64,000 nucleotides of DNA from assembly GCA_028714895.1 (NCBI GenBank), contig JAQTLM010000006.1, positions 84,817-148,816 on the forward strand. The letters are read 5' to 3'. This stretch comes from Gallionella sp. GTDB taxonomy: Bacteria; Pseudomonadota; Gammaproteobacteria; Burkholderiales; Gallionellaceae. Shown here one piece after another: positions 1 to 9,392 of this stretch. The position numbers and the translations under genes are program-made. How positions within the stretch are numbered: position 1 is the first letter of the stretch; every line of letters begins with the position of its first letter. The notes beneath the pieces were generated by a model, which saw nothing but the letters and a program-made list of their open reading frames with translations, ran no database searches and had not been told where the DNA came from.

Positions 1-217
1 CACCGAGATGGTCGGATAAATGCCGGGCGTGATAGATCGGGCTGGGACGTCCGACGTAATGCTTGAGGTCGTAGTTTAGTTCGGCAATGAATTCCGGATC
101 GTGGCGGTATTTCTCATAGGCCTGATTCAGCTCGTCCAGCGCGCCCATCAGGGTTTCGGCGACATAAATGCCGCCGTAAGGGCCGAAGTGGCCGGTACTA
201 TCGGGATAGTTGTACAT
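1..217 (-). CDS. trpB: tryptophan synthase beta subunit, N-terminal part (cut by window edge)
   Basis: This is the first 72 codons of TrpB, which condenses indole and serine to tryptophan with pyridoxal phosphate. Translating the minus strand from the ATG at 217 gives [19 protein letters not shown], followed by the conserved [11 protein letters not shown] stretch typical of the TrpB N-terminus. The catalytic lysine region lies outside the window. The start is fixed by the ATG two bases downstream of the trpF stop codon, so trpF and trpB are surely cotranscribed. It was identified by reading the sequence directly, because the gene is cut at base 1. Confidence 0.93.
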   Translation of the reverse strand, partial: MYNYPDSTGHFGPYGGIYVAETLMGALDELNQAYEKYRHDPEFIAELNYDLKHYVGRPSPIYHARHLSDHLG

Positions 218-844
218 CTATTCGTTAACCTCGTTGATGAATGCGGCGATCTTTGCCGCGTCCTTGATTCTTTTGCCTGCCTCTACGCCGCCCGACTCTA
301 CACCACTCGACACGTCCACCGCGTAGGGCTGCACTTGCTTGATCGCCGCCGCGACATTTTCCGCATCCAGCCCGCCGGACAGGATCACCGGCAGCGGCAG
401 GCGCGGCGGGATCAGGCTCCAGTCGAAGGTCGCCCCGGTACCGCCCGGGATGCCTTCCACATGCGCGTCCAGCAACAAGCCCTTGGCGGTATGGAAATGC
501 GCCGCGCATTGTAGCAAATCCACCCCGGCTTTGACGCGGATCGCCTTGAGATAGGGCTTGACGAATTGCGCGCAAAACTCCGGCGACTCATCACCGTGGA
601 ATTGCAGCAGGTCGAGCGGCACATGCGCCAGCACCTCGCGCACCAATGCGGCTTCGGCATTGACGAACAGGCCAACCACAGACACGAACGGCGGCAGCAC
701 GGCCGCCAGTTGCGCGGCCTGTGCGATGCTGACATGGCGCGGGCTACGCTCATAGAACACCAGCCCGATAGCATCCGCACCGGCTTGTGCGGCGGCCTGC
801 GCATCTTCCGCGCGGGTGATGCCGCAGATCTTGATGCGCGTCAC
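218..844 (-). CDS. trpF: phosphoribosylanthranilate isomerase
   Basis: TrpF carries out the third committed step of tryptophan synthesis, an Amadori rearrangement of phosphoribosylanthranilate. The 208-residue protein is a standard-length single beta/alpha barrel. The N-terminal KICGITR motif holds the catalytic cysteine, LLQFHGDE is the conserved mid-barrel motif, and [10 protein letters not shown] plus DVSSGVESG form the phosphate-binding end with the catalytic aspartate. The start is GTG at 844, which overlaps the truA stop codon (GTGA), implying translational coupling. The pairing of truA, trpF and trpB is common in betaproteobacteria. Confidence 0.96.
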   Translation of the reverse strand: MTRIKICGITRAEDAQAAAQAGADAIGLVFYERSPRHVSIAQAAQLAAVLPPFVSVVGLFVNAEAALVREVLAHVPLDLLQFHGDESPEFCAQFVKPYLKAIRVKAGVDLLQCAAHFHTAKGLLLDAHVEGIPGGTGATFDWSLIPPRLPLPVILSGGLDAENVAAAIKQVQPYAVDVSSGVESGGVEAGKRIKDAAKIAAFINEVNE

Positions 845-1629
845 AGCAATTCTCCCAACCTTGTTTCGTTATCCATTTGCGGTAGCCCCCACTTCGCGTC
901 GTACTGTATGCGGCGCAAGTATAAGCCATCCGGCGCGAAGGTTGGTGCGGCGAGGCGGCGCTCGCGGCCGTCCAATATTTCTGCGAGCCATTCCGGCGGA
1001 TACTTGTCCTTGCCAACGTATACCAGGCAACCGACGATGTTGCGCACCATATGGTGCAGGAACGCATCAGCGCTCAAATCGAAGATCAGCATCTCACCCT
1101 GTCGGCGGATGTCTAGTTGGCGCAGGTTTTTGATTGGCGATTTGGCCTGGCATTCGGACGCACGGAACGCGCTGAAGTCATGTTCGCCCAGCAAGCATTG
1201 CGCGGCGGCCTGCATCGCCGCGATATCCAGCGGCACGTGGAACCAGCCCGCCTTGCCGGTATGGATGGCAGAACGCACAGGGCGGTTGATCAGCAGGTAG
1301 CGATAACTGCGCCCGTGCGCGGAAAAACGCGCATGGAATTCGTCCGGCACCGGATGCGCCCAGCGCACCGCGATGCTGTCCGGCAGTGCCGCATTTACGC
1401 CGCGCATCCACGCGCTCAGCGGGCGTTCGGCCTGGGTATCGAAATGCGCCACCTGCTCCAGCGCATGCACCCCGGTGTCGGTGCGTCCCGCCGCAAGGAT
1501 TGCAACCGGTTCATCGGCGATTTGGCTCAACGCACGTTGCAGCGTGTCCTGCACGGTACGCCCATCCGCCTGGCTCTGCCAGCCGCAATACGGGCGGCCG
1601 TCGTATTCGATACCGATTGCGATCCTCAT
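841..1629 (-). CDS. truA: tRNA pseudouridine(38-40) synthase
   Basis: TruA isomerises uridines 38-40 in the anticodon arm of many tRNAs. The 262-residue protein begins [18 protein letters not shown], and the catalytic aspartate lies in the [10 protein letters not shown] motif near residue 52. The C-terminal part keeps the [11 protein letters not shown] motif that is diagnostic of TruA. The ATG at 1629 overlaps the stop of the upstream membrane-protein gene (ATGA), and its own stop overlaps trpF, so three genes are tightly coupled. Confidence 0.97.
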   Translation of the reverse strand: MRIAIGIEYDGRPYCGWQSQADGRTVQDTLQRALSQIADEPVAILAAGRTDTGVHALEQVAHFDTQAERPLSAWMRGVNAALPDSIAVRWAHPVPDEFHARFSAHGRSYRYLLINRPVRSAIHTGKAGWFHVPLDIAAMQAAAQCLLGEHDFSAFRASECQAKSPIKNLRQLDIRRQGEMLIFDLSADAFLHHMVRNIVGCLVYVGKDKYPPEWLAEILDGRERRLAAPTFAPDGLYLRRIQYDAKWGLPQMDNETRLGELL

Positions 1630-2240
1630 CGCAGCGCCCCCAGCAACAGCAACAACGCAAAGCCCAGCAACAGCACATCGCCAATACCAAAACGGTATAG
1701 CGGCAATTCCATGTGACGTATGGTCTCGCCATGCGGCTCAAACAAGCTGTTCAAGGTGTCTTGCCAGCCTCCCGTGCTGCGCAGCATCGCAACTTCGGCA
1801 TAATGCAAGGTTAGAGCCAGCCGCACCGCGAACCGTTCGCGCGATAGCCCCAGCCATTGCAACGGAACAAACAAGGTGTAAAGCCCGGCGATCAACTGCT
1901 GGCGATGCAGGCGATCCAGCAGGATCGCCAATCCGGCCAGTGCGGCCAGCAAACGGGTCAGTTGCAGCACGCCATCGACCAGTCCTTCACGACTTGGGCT
2001 GAATATGCCGAGCGCATCCGACAGCGGTTGTCCGGGCGTGCTATAGGCGTAGATCAGCAATAGCGACAGCATGATCCAGCGGGTGCGGCGCACCAACTGC
2101 ATGAATTTGTGCCTGGAAACAGCGAAAGCGCACAGCATGACCAAACCGGCTGCCATCAGAAATATGCCGGATGCCAACACCTGCATCGCAGCAACCAGCA
2201 GGCACCAGGTCAGGATTTGCGCGGCGGGATGGAACTTCAT
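1626..2240 (-). CDS. ECF-transporter T-component-like membrane protein
   Basis: A hydrophobic protein of about 204 residues with some five predicted membrane segments, a short basic loop (SRHKFMQLVRRTRW) and a cytoplasmic stretch SRERFAVRLALTLHYAEVA. The layout resembles the CbiQ/EcfT transmembrane coupling subunits of energy-coupling-factor vitamin or metal importers. No ATPase or substrate-binding subunit is adjacent, so the partner and substrate are unknown. The ATG at 2240 is preceded by GAGG at proper spacing. A longer TTG start at 2252 would lie in the T-tract of the fimV terminator and is less likely. The family call is moderate, based on topology and on position between fimV and truA. 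Confidence 0.55.
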   Translation of the reverse strand: MKFHPAAQILTWCLLVAAMQVLASGIFLMAAGLVMLCAFAVSRHKFMQLVRRTRWIMLSLLLIYAYSTPGQPLSDALGIFSPSREGLVDGVLQLTRLLAALAGLAILLDRLHRQQLIAGLYTLFVPLQWLGLSRERFAVRLALTLHYAEVAMLRSTGGWQDTLNSLFEPHGETIRHMELPLYRFGIGDVLLLGFALLLLLGALR

Positions 2241-2250
2241 TGATTGCCTC

Positions 2251-2284
2251 AAAAGAAAACGGCAGCCCGCTACCGGGCTGCCGT
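2251..2284 (-). terminator. rho-independent terminator after fimV
   Basis: Perfect stem CGGCAGCCCG / CGGGCTGCCG (2260-2269 and 2274-2283) with a four-base loop. On the minus strand it is followed directly by TTTTCTTTT. It lies 17 bases after the fimV stop and immediately before the ECF-T-like gene, so some readthrough or a separate promoter would be needed for the downstream genes. Confidence 0.85.
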
Positions 2285-2300
2285 CATCACAAAGCCATGA

Positions 2301-4883
2301 TTAACCGAGCTGATCGAGCATGGACTGCGCAGCTTCGCGCTGCCCCGCATCGCCCTCGCGCATGACTTCGTCAAGGATTTCACGCGCACCGGTCCCATCA
2401 CCCATTTCCTGATAGGCCTTGGCCAAATCGAGTTTGGTGGCAACCTCATGCCAATGTTCATCCTTCGCATCCGATGCCGGCTCGCCTGGCGTCGCGGCTC
2501 CATCAAAATTCAGGCTGATACCCGCCAACCCGGTCTCGGCTTGCGCCACAGGTGCAGGCTTCTCGGCCACACCCTCAACTGGGAAGTCCAGCGTGAACTC
2601 CATGCCAGCATCGTCGGCTTGTGCTGCCGGTTTGCTGGCCTCCGGCTGTACTGCCGGCATGGATGGATGAGTGGAGGTAACATCAAAAATCAGATCATCC
2701 AAGTTGGGCAGTGCGGTTTCCGGCTCTCCGGTAGCCGCCGGCATCGAAGGACTGGTCGAGGTGATATCGAAATCCATCTCCGTCGGCGCACTGAGCGATG
2801 GGCGAGTGGAAGTCACATCAAAATCCATGGCTTCCGCTTGAGCCACAGCCTTGTCGTCAGTTGACAGGGTCGAGGTTTTTTCGGTATCGCCCAAATCAAA
2901 ATCTACATCGGGGGTCGATGTTTCCTGCACCGCCGTGTCGTCCATAACAAAGTCCGGCATCGCATTGAGCATGGTCGTTTGCATGGTCGCGCTGCCGTCA
3001 TCCTCAATGGTTCCGGCGCCGCCATACATCGGGTTATTCGGCTCGAGCTTGCGTCCCATTGCCGCAGCCTGTGGCCATGCCTCTTCATCGCCGGAATCCT
3101 TCAACTGGCGCGCGATGACCGAGAAGGAATTCACATCCTTGCGAGCGGCGTAAATACCCAACAACTTGAGATGAATCTGATGATTATTTGGCGTGTTCTG
3201 CAGTGCCTCCTTCAGTATTTCCTCCGCCTGCGCATCGCGGCCGAAATTCAGGAATAGATCCGCCTCGCTGATCGGATCAACGTCATCCGGTTGAGGAGTT
3301 GTTTCGGCGTGGACTACTGCCGCACTGGTGAAATCGCCGGTCTCGGGGGAAGGCGCAACCGGCGCAGTAATGTGCCCGGTTGTTGCGCCAACATCTTCAC
3401 TTTGCCCACCAGCAGCAGGAGCTTGCTTGCGACGGCTCAACATGAAACCAATGCCGCCCAAACCGAGCAGAATTGCCGCGCCGCCAATAAGATAAAGCGG
3501 CTCACCCAGTATCTTGTCCACCATGGAAGGTTGCGGCACAACCGCTGGCTGGGGTTTTGGTTTAGGTTTGGCGACGGGCGCCGGCTTGACTTCGCTGGCG
3601 GCTGCCACCGAGGAAGCGGCAGCGACTGCGGATGCCGGCCCTGGAACCGCAGATGCCGCGCCTGACGTTTGCGCCAGTGCCGCAGCCTCGGATTTCAGTT
3701 GGGCGAGGCGTTGCATATCCTGGAGGTTCTTTTCCAGCAATGCGGCGCGCGCCTGCTCTTCCTTCAGTCCCTTGGTCTTGGCGATTGCATCTTCCTGCTC
3801 GGCATTTTTCTTGTCCTGGGCAGACATGGATTTACCTGCCGCACCCGTGGCGGCCTTGTCTCCAGGGGCTTCGCCCTTGGACAATTTCAGCACTTCCTTG
3901 GCGGACTCTTTGGCAACCGGGGCCTTGTCGGCAACCGAACTGGCGATCTTGCCGGTGGCGACTTGCTGGGCTTCCTGCGGTTGGCTGGCAGCCGGGGCAG
4001 CAGCAGCCAGTTTTTGCCGGTAGACATTCCAGTTGGCTGTCTGGGCGCGGATTTCCTTTGCCGCATCGGACTGCGCCACACCCATCAACTCGCTCTGGTC
4101 AGGCAAGCGCAGTATCTTGCCCGCCTTGATGCGGTTCATGTTCTTGCCGTCGAATTGATCGGCGTTGGCGCGGTATAGCGCGACCAGCATACGCTCCAGG
4201 CTCACTTCAGCCGGCTTGTTCTGCATGGCAATCTTGTTCAGCGTGTCGCCACGATTGACGGTAATGCTGCCTGTCGCGACACTTTTTTCCGCAGGCACGG
4301 CTGCGGCCGGTTTGGCTGGCGCCACCATCGCTGGCTTGCTGGCTGGTTTCTCGGTAGGCTGGCTCTCAACCGGTGCTGTGGCTACCGGAGCGGCTTGCTC
4401 AACAGGTTTGGCGGCAGCTTCCGGCGGCGCGGCCTGCACTGCCGGTCCGACGGCTTGTACTTCCGCCTGCTTGGGTTGTTCCGCAACATAATCCGGCGGA
4501 TCGAGCAGGAAAGTATATTCGCGCAGCAGTTTGCCGGACGCCCATGTCAACTCGACCAGCATGCTCACGAAAGGATCATTGATCGGCTGTACGCTGCTCA
4601 CCTTGATATACGACTCGCCGTTTGCGCGGCTCTCAATCTGAAATTTAAACTTGCTGCCATAAGGGTATTCCAGCCCGGCACCCCTATAAACATCAGGCGA
4701 CGCAAGGCGGGCAACCAGGCTGGCTTTCTCGGCCTTGTTGACTACCACCAGTTCAATATCGGCCTTCAGCGGTTGCCCCAAAGCAGACGCCACATTTATT
4801 CCGCCCATGCCAACGGCGGAAACACATGTGGACAGTGTAAAAGCAGCAACGGCCCCGAGCAGTTTTAGTAGTGACTTTCGCAC
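2301..4883 (-). CDS. fimV: FimV-like pilus assembly / polarity protein
   Basis: An 860-residue inner-membrane protein of the FimV family, which in Pseudomonas organises type IV pilus assembly and polar c-di-GMP/cAMP signalling. An N-terminal signal peptide is followed by the conserved domain starting VGMGGINVASALGQPLKA. A LysM-type peptidoglycan-binding segment (ITVNRGDTLNKIA, about residues 203-258), Ala/Pro/Lys-rich linkers and one membrane span near residues 465-485 come next, then an acidic cytoplasmic region with TPR-like segments. It ends with the FimV C-terminal motif (EVATKLDLAKAYQEMGD). The acidic region has at least three repeats of the form FD(V/I)TSTxPS. The start is GTG at 4883, with AAGGTGA upstream. 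Confidence 0.9.
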   Translation of the reverse strand: MRKSLLKLLGAVAAFTLSTCVSAVGMGGINVASALGQPLKADIELVVVNKAEKASLVARLASPDVYRGAGLEYPYGSKFKFQIESRANGESYIKVSSVQPINDPFVSMLVELTWASGKLLREYTFLLDPPDYVAEQPKQAEVQAVGPAVQAAPPEAAAKPVEQAAPVATAPVESQPTEKPASKPAMVAPAKPAAAVPAEKSVATGSITVNRGDTLNKIAMQNKPAEVSLERMLVALYRANADQFDGKNMNRIKAGKILRLPDQSELMGVAQSDAAKEIRAQTANWNVYRQKLAAAAPAASQPQEAQQVATGKIASSVADKAPVAKESAKEVLKLSKGEAPGDKAATGAAGKSMSAQDKKNAEQEDAIAKTKGLKEEQARAALLEKNLQDMQRLAQLKSEAAALAQTSGAASAVPGPASAVAAASSVAAASEVKPAPVAKPKPKPQPAVVPQPSMVDKILGEPLYLIGGAAILLGLGGIGFMLSRRKQAPAAGGQSEDVGATTGHITAPVAPSPETGDFTSAAVVHAETTPQPDDVDPISEADLFLNFGRDAQAEEILKEALQNTPNNHQIHLKLLGIYAARKDVNSFSVIARQLKDSGDEEAWPQAAAMGRKLEPNNPMYGGAGTIEDDGSATMQTTMLNAMPDFVMDDTAVQETSTPDVDFDLGDTEKTSTLSTDDKAVAQAEAMDFDVTSTRPSLSAPTEMDFDITSTSPSMPAATGEPETALPNLDDLIFDVTSTHPSMPAVQPEASKPAAQADDAGMEFTLDFPVEGVAEKPAPVAQAETGLAGISLNFDGAATPGEPASDAKDEHWHEVATKLDLAKAYQEMGDGTGAREILDEVMREGDAGQREAAQSMLDQLG

Positions 4884-4970
4884 GCTATCACCTTATGGTT
4901 ATCTATTGAACAAGTAAAATAACATCATGGAGTTATAAGCACAAGCTCATAATATTTTTCGCATTATGTC

Positions 4971-5993
4971 TTAACCAAGGTATTTCGCAATCAGAATCTC
5001 CGCAATCTGCACGCTATTCAACGCCGCGCCCTTGCGCACATTGTCGCTCACAACCCACAGATTCAAGCCCAACGGGTGCGAGATATCCTCGCGGATGCGC
5101 CCGACGTAAGTCGCGTCATTGCCAGCCGCTTCGACAGGAGTCGGGTAGCCGCCCGGCTCGCGCCTATCCATCACGATCACGCCCGGCGCCTTTTCCAGCA
5201 AGGCACGCGCCTCGGTGGCGGTAATCTTCCTGCGGGTTTCAATATGTATTGCTTCGGAATGTCCGTAGAACACCGGCACGCGCACCGCAGTCGCATTTAT
5301 CAGGATGGTATCGTCTTCCATGATCTTCTGGGTTTCCCACACCATTTTCATTTCTTCTTTGGTGTAGCCGTTTTCCATGAACACGTCGATTTGCGGCAGT
5401 ACGTTAAAGGCGATGCGTTTCGGGTACACCACGGCTTCGACATCCTGCTGATTGAACAGCGCGCGGGTCTGCTCGGCGAGTTCCTCGACCGCCTCCTTGC
5501 CGGTGCCGGACACCGCTTGGTAGGTCGCGACGTTGATGCGCGTGATGCCCACCGCATCCTTGATCGGCTTGAGCGCCACCACCATCTGGATGGTCGAGCA
5601 ATTAGGGTTGGCGATGATGCCGCAGTTTTTGTATTGCGCGATGGCATGCGGATTCACTTCCGGCACCACCAGCGGAATATCGTCGTCGTAACGGAAGTGC
5701 GCGGTGTTGTCGATCACCACGCAACCTGCCGCCGCGGCAAGCGGCGCGTATTTTTCCGACACGCTGCCGCCAGCCGAGAACAGGCCGATCTGTACCTTGG
5801 AAAAATCGAATCCTTCCACATCGATGACGGCGAGATCCTTGCCGTTGAAGCGCACCGTGGAACCCGCCGAACGGCTGGAAGCCAGCGGATAAAGATTGCG
5901 CACCGGGAACTTGCGCTGTTCCAGGATGGACAGCATCGCCTCACCCACCGCGCCGGTCGCGCCCAATATGCATACATCGTATTGCTTGCTCAT
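4971..5993 (-). CDS. asd: aspartate-semialdehyde dehydrogenase
   Basis: Asd reduces aspartyl phosphate to aspartate semialdehyde, the branch point to lysine, diaminopimelate, methionine and threonine. The 340-residue protein has the nucleotide-binding motif GATGAVGEAM at the N-terminus, the active-site cysteine in NPNCSTIQMV, and the QAVSGTGKEAVEEL motif. Its length and sequence place it in the shorter Asd class shared with Gram-positives and many betaproteobacteria. It is transcribed downstream of leuB with a 27-base gap, in the classic leu-asd-fimV order. Confidence 0.96.
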   Translation of the reverse strand: MSKQYDVCILGATGAVGEAMLSILEQRKFPVRNLYPLASSRSAGSTVRFNGKDLAVIDVEGFDFSKVQIGLFSAGGSVSEKYAPLAAAAGCVVIDNTAHFRYDDDIPLVVPEVNPHAIAQYKNCGIIANPNCSTIQMVVALKPIKDAVGITRINVATYQAVSGTGKEAVEELAEQTRALFNQQDVEAVVYPKRIAFNVLPQIDVFMENGYTKEEMKMVWETQKIMEDDTILINATAVRVPVFYGHSEAIHIETRRKITATEARALLEKAPGVIVMDRREPGGYPTPVEAAGNDATYVGRIREDISHPLGLNLWVVSDNVRKGAALNSVQIAEILIAKYLG

Positions 5994-6020
5994 ACTTCTT
6001 CTTTCTGAATGAATGAATTC

Positions 6021-7085
6021 CTACAAGGCCGCGACTACCGCGCCGCCCATCGCCGCGCAACCGATTTTCTGCATGCCCGCCTCGGCGATGTCCGCGGTGC
6101 GCAATCCCTGCTGCAGCGTCTTGCGCACCGCCGTTTCGATGCGCTGCGCGATGTCTTCGCGCGCAAAAGTGTAGCGCATCATCATCGCCACCGACAAAAT
6201 GGTCGCCAGCGGATTGGCGATATCCTTGCCCGCAATGTCCGGCGCTGAGCCGTGGCAGGGCTCGTACAAGCCCTTGTTGTTCGCATCCAGCGAGGCGGAC
6301 GGCAACATGCCGATGGAGCCGGTCAGCATCGAGGCTTCATCTGAAAGAATATCGCCGAAGATATTGCCGGTCAGGATCACGTCGAACTGCTTGGGCGCGC
6401 GCACCAGTTGCATCGCGGCATTGTCCACGTACATGTGCGACAACTCGACCGCCGGATATTCCTTCGCCACCTCGGTGACGATCTCGCGCCAGAACATGCT
6501 GGTGTCCAGCACGTTGGCTTTGTCCACCGAGCACAGTTTTTTGCCGCGTTTCAGCGCGATCTGGAAGCCGACATGCGCCACGCGGCGGATTTCCGACTCG
6601 CTGTACAACATGGTATCGAAGCCCTGCTGCTCACCGTTATCCAGGGTGCGGATGCCGCGCGGCTGGCCGAAATAAATGTCGCCGGTCAGCTCGCGCAAAA
6701 TCATGATGTCCAATCCCGACACCAATTCCGGTTTCAGGCTGGAAGCATTGACCAACTCGGGATATACCATCGCCGGACGCAGGTTGGCGAACAGCCCCAG
6801 CCCCTTGCGGATGCGCAGCAGGCCTTGTTCAGGGCGCATCGGCCGAGGCAACGTATCGTATTGATAACCGCCCACCGCACCGAGCAGCACCGCATCGGAT
6901 TGCTGCGAGAGCTTCAGTGTCGCGTCCGGCAGCGAATCACCCGCCGCGTCATAACCCGCACCGCCGATATGCGCGTACTCCATTTCAATTTTCAAGCCAT
7001 CGCTGCGCAATGCTTCCAATACTTTTGCCGCCTGCGCGACAATCTCCGGGCCGATCCCGTCACCGGGCAATACTGCGATCTTCAT
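6021..7085 (-). CDS. leuB: 3-isopropylmalate dehydrogenase
   Basis: LeuB oxidatively decarboxylates 3-isopropylmalate using NAD in leucine synthesis. The 354-residue protein starts [15 protein letters not shown] and keeps the substrate motif [10 protein letters not shown], the catalytic lysine in [13 protein letters not shown], the metal-binding aspartates of DILSDEASM, and the NAD-binding [14 protein letters not shown]. Length is usual. It lies 114 bases downstream of leuD; the gap holds a 15-base inverted repeat. Confidence 0.97.
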   Translation of the reverse strand: MKIAVLPGDGIGPEIVAQAAKVLEALRSDGLKIEMEYAHIGGAGYDAAGDSLPDATLKLSQQSDAVLLGAVGGYQYDTLPRPMRPEQGLLRIRKGLGLFANLRPAMVYPELVNASSLKPELVSGLDIMILRELTGDIYFGQPRGIRTLDNGEQQGFDTMLYSESEIRRVAHVGFQIALKRGKKLCSVDKANVLDTSMFWREIVTEVAKEYPAVELSHMYVDNAAMQLVRAPKQFDVILTGNIFGDILSDEASMLTGSIGMLPSASLDANNKGLYEPCHGSAPDIAGKDIANPLATILSVAMMMRYTFAREDIAQRIETAVRKTLQQGLRTADIAEAGMQKIGCAAMGGAVVAAL

Positions 7086-7114
7086 TTCAATATCCTAATA
7101 AATTCTAAAAAACA

Positions 7115-7186
7115 GAAAGTAGGGAGTGGATCGATGCTTCGCATCTCAGTGGAAAGTGGGAAACCTACCCCCCACTCCCTACTTTC
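7115..7186. repeat. 15-bp inverted repeat between leuD and leuB
   Basis: Arms GAAAGTAGGGAGTGG (7115-7129) and its exact complement (7172-7186) enclose about 42 bases that hold further partial copies of the same GGAAAGTGGG / CCCCACTCC theme. There is no T-tract on the minus strand, so this is more likely a dispersed repeat or an mRNA-processing or stability hairpin than a strong terminator. Confidence 0.7.
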
Positions 7187-7199
7187 CACTCCCCACTAA

Positions 7200-7832
7200 T
7201 CACAGCCACGGCTGTGCCGCGCGATGCTTCGCCTCAAACGCCTTGATCTCATCCACATGCTGCAAGGTCAGGCCGATGTCGTCCAGGCCATTCAATAGAC
7301 AATGCTTGCGGAACGCCTCCACCTCAAACTTGTACACCGTACCATCCGGCGCAGAAATGCTCTGCCGCTCCAGATCGACCTTCAAGCGATAGCCCGGTGT
7401 AGCCTCCACTGCCTTGAACAACGCATCCACTTTTTCGGCATCGAGGCGGATCGGCAGCAGGCCGTTCTTGAAACAATTGTTGAAGAAGATGTCGGCGAAA
7501 CTCGGCGCGATGATGGCGCGGAAACCGTAGTCTTCCAGCGCCCAGGGCGCGTGTTCGCGCGAACTGCCGCAACCGAAATTTTCGCGTGCCAGCAGAATCT
7601 GCGCACCCTGATAACGCGGTTGGTTCAGCACGAAATCCGGATTGAGTATCCTCTTGCTGTTGTCCATGCCCGGCTCGCCGTGATCCAGGTAGCGCCATTC
7701 GTCGAACGCATTCGGGCCGAAACCGGAACGCTTGATCGATTTCAGGAATTGCTTGGGGATGATCGCATCGGTATCGACATTTGCGCGATCCAGCGGCGCA
7801 ACCAAGCCATTCAGCAGAGTAAATTTATTCAT
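7200..7832 (-). CDS. leuD: 3-isopropylmalate dehydratase small subunit
   Basis: LeuD is the swivelling-domain subunit of isopropylmalate isomerase and works with LeuC. The 210-residue protein shows the N-terminal [14 protein letters not shown] motif, the conserved [13 protein letters not shown] segment, and the [10 protein letters not shown] motif. The size fits the LeuD1 type of proteobacteria. Its ATG at 7832 directly abuts the stop codon of the small entericidin-like gene (TAA then ATG), so the two are translated from one message. Confidence 0.97.
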   Translation of the reverse strand: MNKFTLLNGLVAPLDRANVDTDAIIPKQFLKSIKRSGFGPNAFDEWRYLDHGEPGMDNSKRILNPDFVLNQPRYQGAQILLARENFGCGSSREHAPWALEDYGFRAIIAPSFADIFFNNCFKNGLLPIRLDAEKVDALFKAVEATPGYRLKVDLERQSISAPDGTVYKFEVEAFRKHCLLNGLDDIGLTLQHVDEIKAFEAKHRAAQPWL

Positions 7833-7949
7833 TTACTTCGCCGACTTTTCCAATTTTTCGCCGCCCTTCTGGATATCCTTGCCCAGCCCTTCCATGGCAT
7901 TGCAACCCGCCAAAAACAACACTGCCAAAAACAATGCAACTACTCTCAT
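7833..7949 (-). CDS. entericidin-like small lipoprotein (38 aa)
   Basis: A 38-codon gene between leuC and leuD, read directly from the minus strand. It encodes MRVVALFLAVLFLAGCN followed by a short polar tail rich in Lys, Gly and Glu. The first 15 residues form a lipoprotein signal with the lipobox LAGC, so Cys16 would be lipidated and the mature peptide is only about 23 residues. AAGGAG sits seven bases before the ATG at 7949; an upstream in-frame ATG lies too close to it. Entericidin-family lipoproteins at this position in leu operons are common in betaproteobacteria. The role in the envelope is unknown. Confidence 0.85.
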   Translation of the reverse strand: MRVVALFLAVLFLAGCNAMEGLGKDIQKGGEKLEKSAK

Positions 7950-7961
7950 CGTCATCTCCTT

Positions 7962-9365
7962 TTAATCAACACTCACATCGACAAAATGCCCGGCAATCGC
8001 GGCTGCCGCGGCCATCTCCGGGCTCACCAGATGAGTGCGCCCGCCCGGCCCCTGACGCCCCTCAAAGTTGCGGTTGGAGGTCGAAGCGCAACGCTCACCC
8101 GGCGAGAGCCGGTCATCGTTCATCGCCAAGCACATCGAGCAACCCGGATCGCGCCACTCGAAACCCGCCGTGACGAATATCTTGTCCAGGCCTTCCTGTT
8201 CGGCTTGCTGTTTCACCAGACCGGAACCCGGCACCACCATCGCCAGCTTTACGTTCGCCGCAATGTGCTTGCCCTTCGCAACCGCTGCTGCGGCGCGCAA
8301 ATCCTCGATGCGGGCATTGGTACAGGAGCCGATGAACACTTTATCTATTTTGATTTCCGTGATTGGCATGTTCGCCGCCAGCCCCATGTAACGCAAGGCG
8401 CGCTCGGCACCCTCGCGCTTGACCGCATCGCTCATGGCCGCCGGATCGGGCACCCTCCCATCCACCGCCACCACCATTTCCGGCGACGTGCCCCAGGTTA
8501 CTTGCGGCTTGATCTGAGCGGCATCCAATTTGATGGTCGCATCGAACTGCGCGCCGTCGTCGCTGTGCAGCGTGCGCCAGTAGGCCACCGCCTGATCCCA
8601 AGCCGCGCCTTGCGGCGCAAACGGGCGGCCCTTGAGGTAATCGATCGTGGTGTCGTCCGCCGCGATCATGCCGGCGCGCGCGCCCGCTTCGATCGCCATG
8701 TTGCACAGCGTCATGCGCCCTTCCATCGACAAGCTGCGTATCGTGCTGCCGGCAAATTCGATCGCGTAGCCGGTGCCGCCCGCCGTGCCGATCCTGCCGA
8801 TCACCGCCAGCGCGATGTCCTTGGCGGTCACGCCCTTGCCCAGCGCACCTTCGACCACCACCTGCATGGCCTTGGATTTTTTCATCAGCAGGCATTGGGT
8901 CGCCATCACATGCTCGACCTCGGAAGTGCCGATGCCGAACGCCAGCGCGGCGAACGCGCCGTGCGTGCTGGTGTGCGAATCGCCGCACACCACCGTCATG
9001 CCCGGCAGGGTCGCGCCCTGCTCCGGCCCGATCACATGCACGATGCCTTGGCGCACGTCGTTCATTTTGAATTCGTTCACGCCATACTCGGCACAATTGC
9101 TGTCCAGCGTCTCCACTTGCAGGCGCGCAATCGGGTCGGCGATGCCCTGCGCACGCCCGGTGGTCGGCACGTTGTGATCGGCCACCGCGAGGATCGAAGC
9201 CGTGCGCCACAGCTTGCGCCCGGCCAGCTTCAGCCCCTCGAAGGCCTGCGGGCTGGTCACTTCATGCACCAGATGGCGGTCGATATAAATCAACGCGGTG
9301 CCGTCGGCTTCCTGCCGCACCACGTGAGCATTCCAGAGTTTGTCGTAAAGAGTTTGCGCGCCCAT
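7962..9365 (-). CDS. leuC: 3-isopropylmalate dehydratase large subunit
   Basis: LeuC binds the catalytic 4Fe-4S cluster of isopropylmalate isomerase. The 467-residue protein begins [16 protein letters not shown] and keeps the cluster cysteines in [13 protein letters not shown] and [11 protein letters not shown], plus the [18 protein letters not shown] substrate loop (here [11 protein letters not shown]). It is the first gene of the leuC / small lipoprotein / leuD / leuB run. The upstream gap to the MFS gene is 27 bases up to that gene's stop, so no long leader (for example a leu attenuator peptide) was seen. Confidence 0.97.
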   Translation of the reverse strand: MGAQTLYDKLWNAHVVRQEADGTALIYIDRHLVHEVTSPQAFEGLKLAGRKLWRTASILAVADHNVPTTGRAQGIADPIARLQVETLDSNCAEYGVNEFKMNDVRQGIVHVIGPEQGATLPGMTVVCGDSHTSTHGAFAALAFGIGTSEVEHVMATQCLLMKKSKAMQVVVEGALGKGVTAKDIALAVIGRIGTAGGTGYAIEFAGSTIRSLSMEGRMTLCNMAIEAGARAGMIAADDTTIDYLKGRPFAPQGAAWDQAVAYWRTLHSDDGAQFDATIKLDAAQIKPQVTWGTSPEMVVAVDGRVPDPAAMSDAVKREGAERALRYMGLAANMPITEIKIDKVFIGSCTNARIEDLRAAAAVAKGKHIAANVKLAMVVPGSGLVKQQAEQEGLDKIFVTAGFEWRDPGCSMCLAMNDDRLSPGERCASTSNRNFEGRQGPGGRTHLVSPEMAAAAAIAGHFVDVSVD

Positions 9366-9392
9366 ATTGTTCCACTTTTCAAGAGCGCGCGA

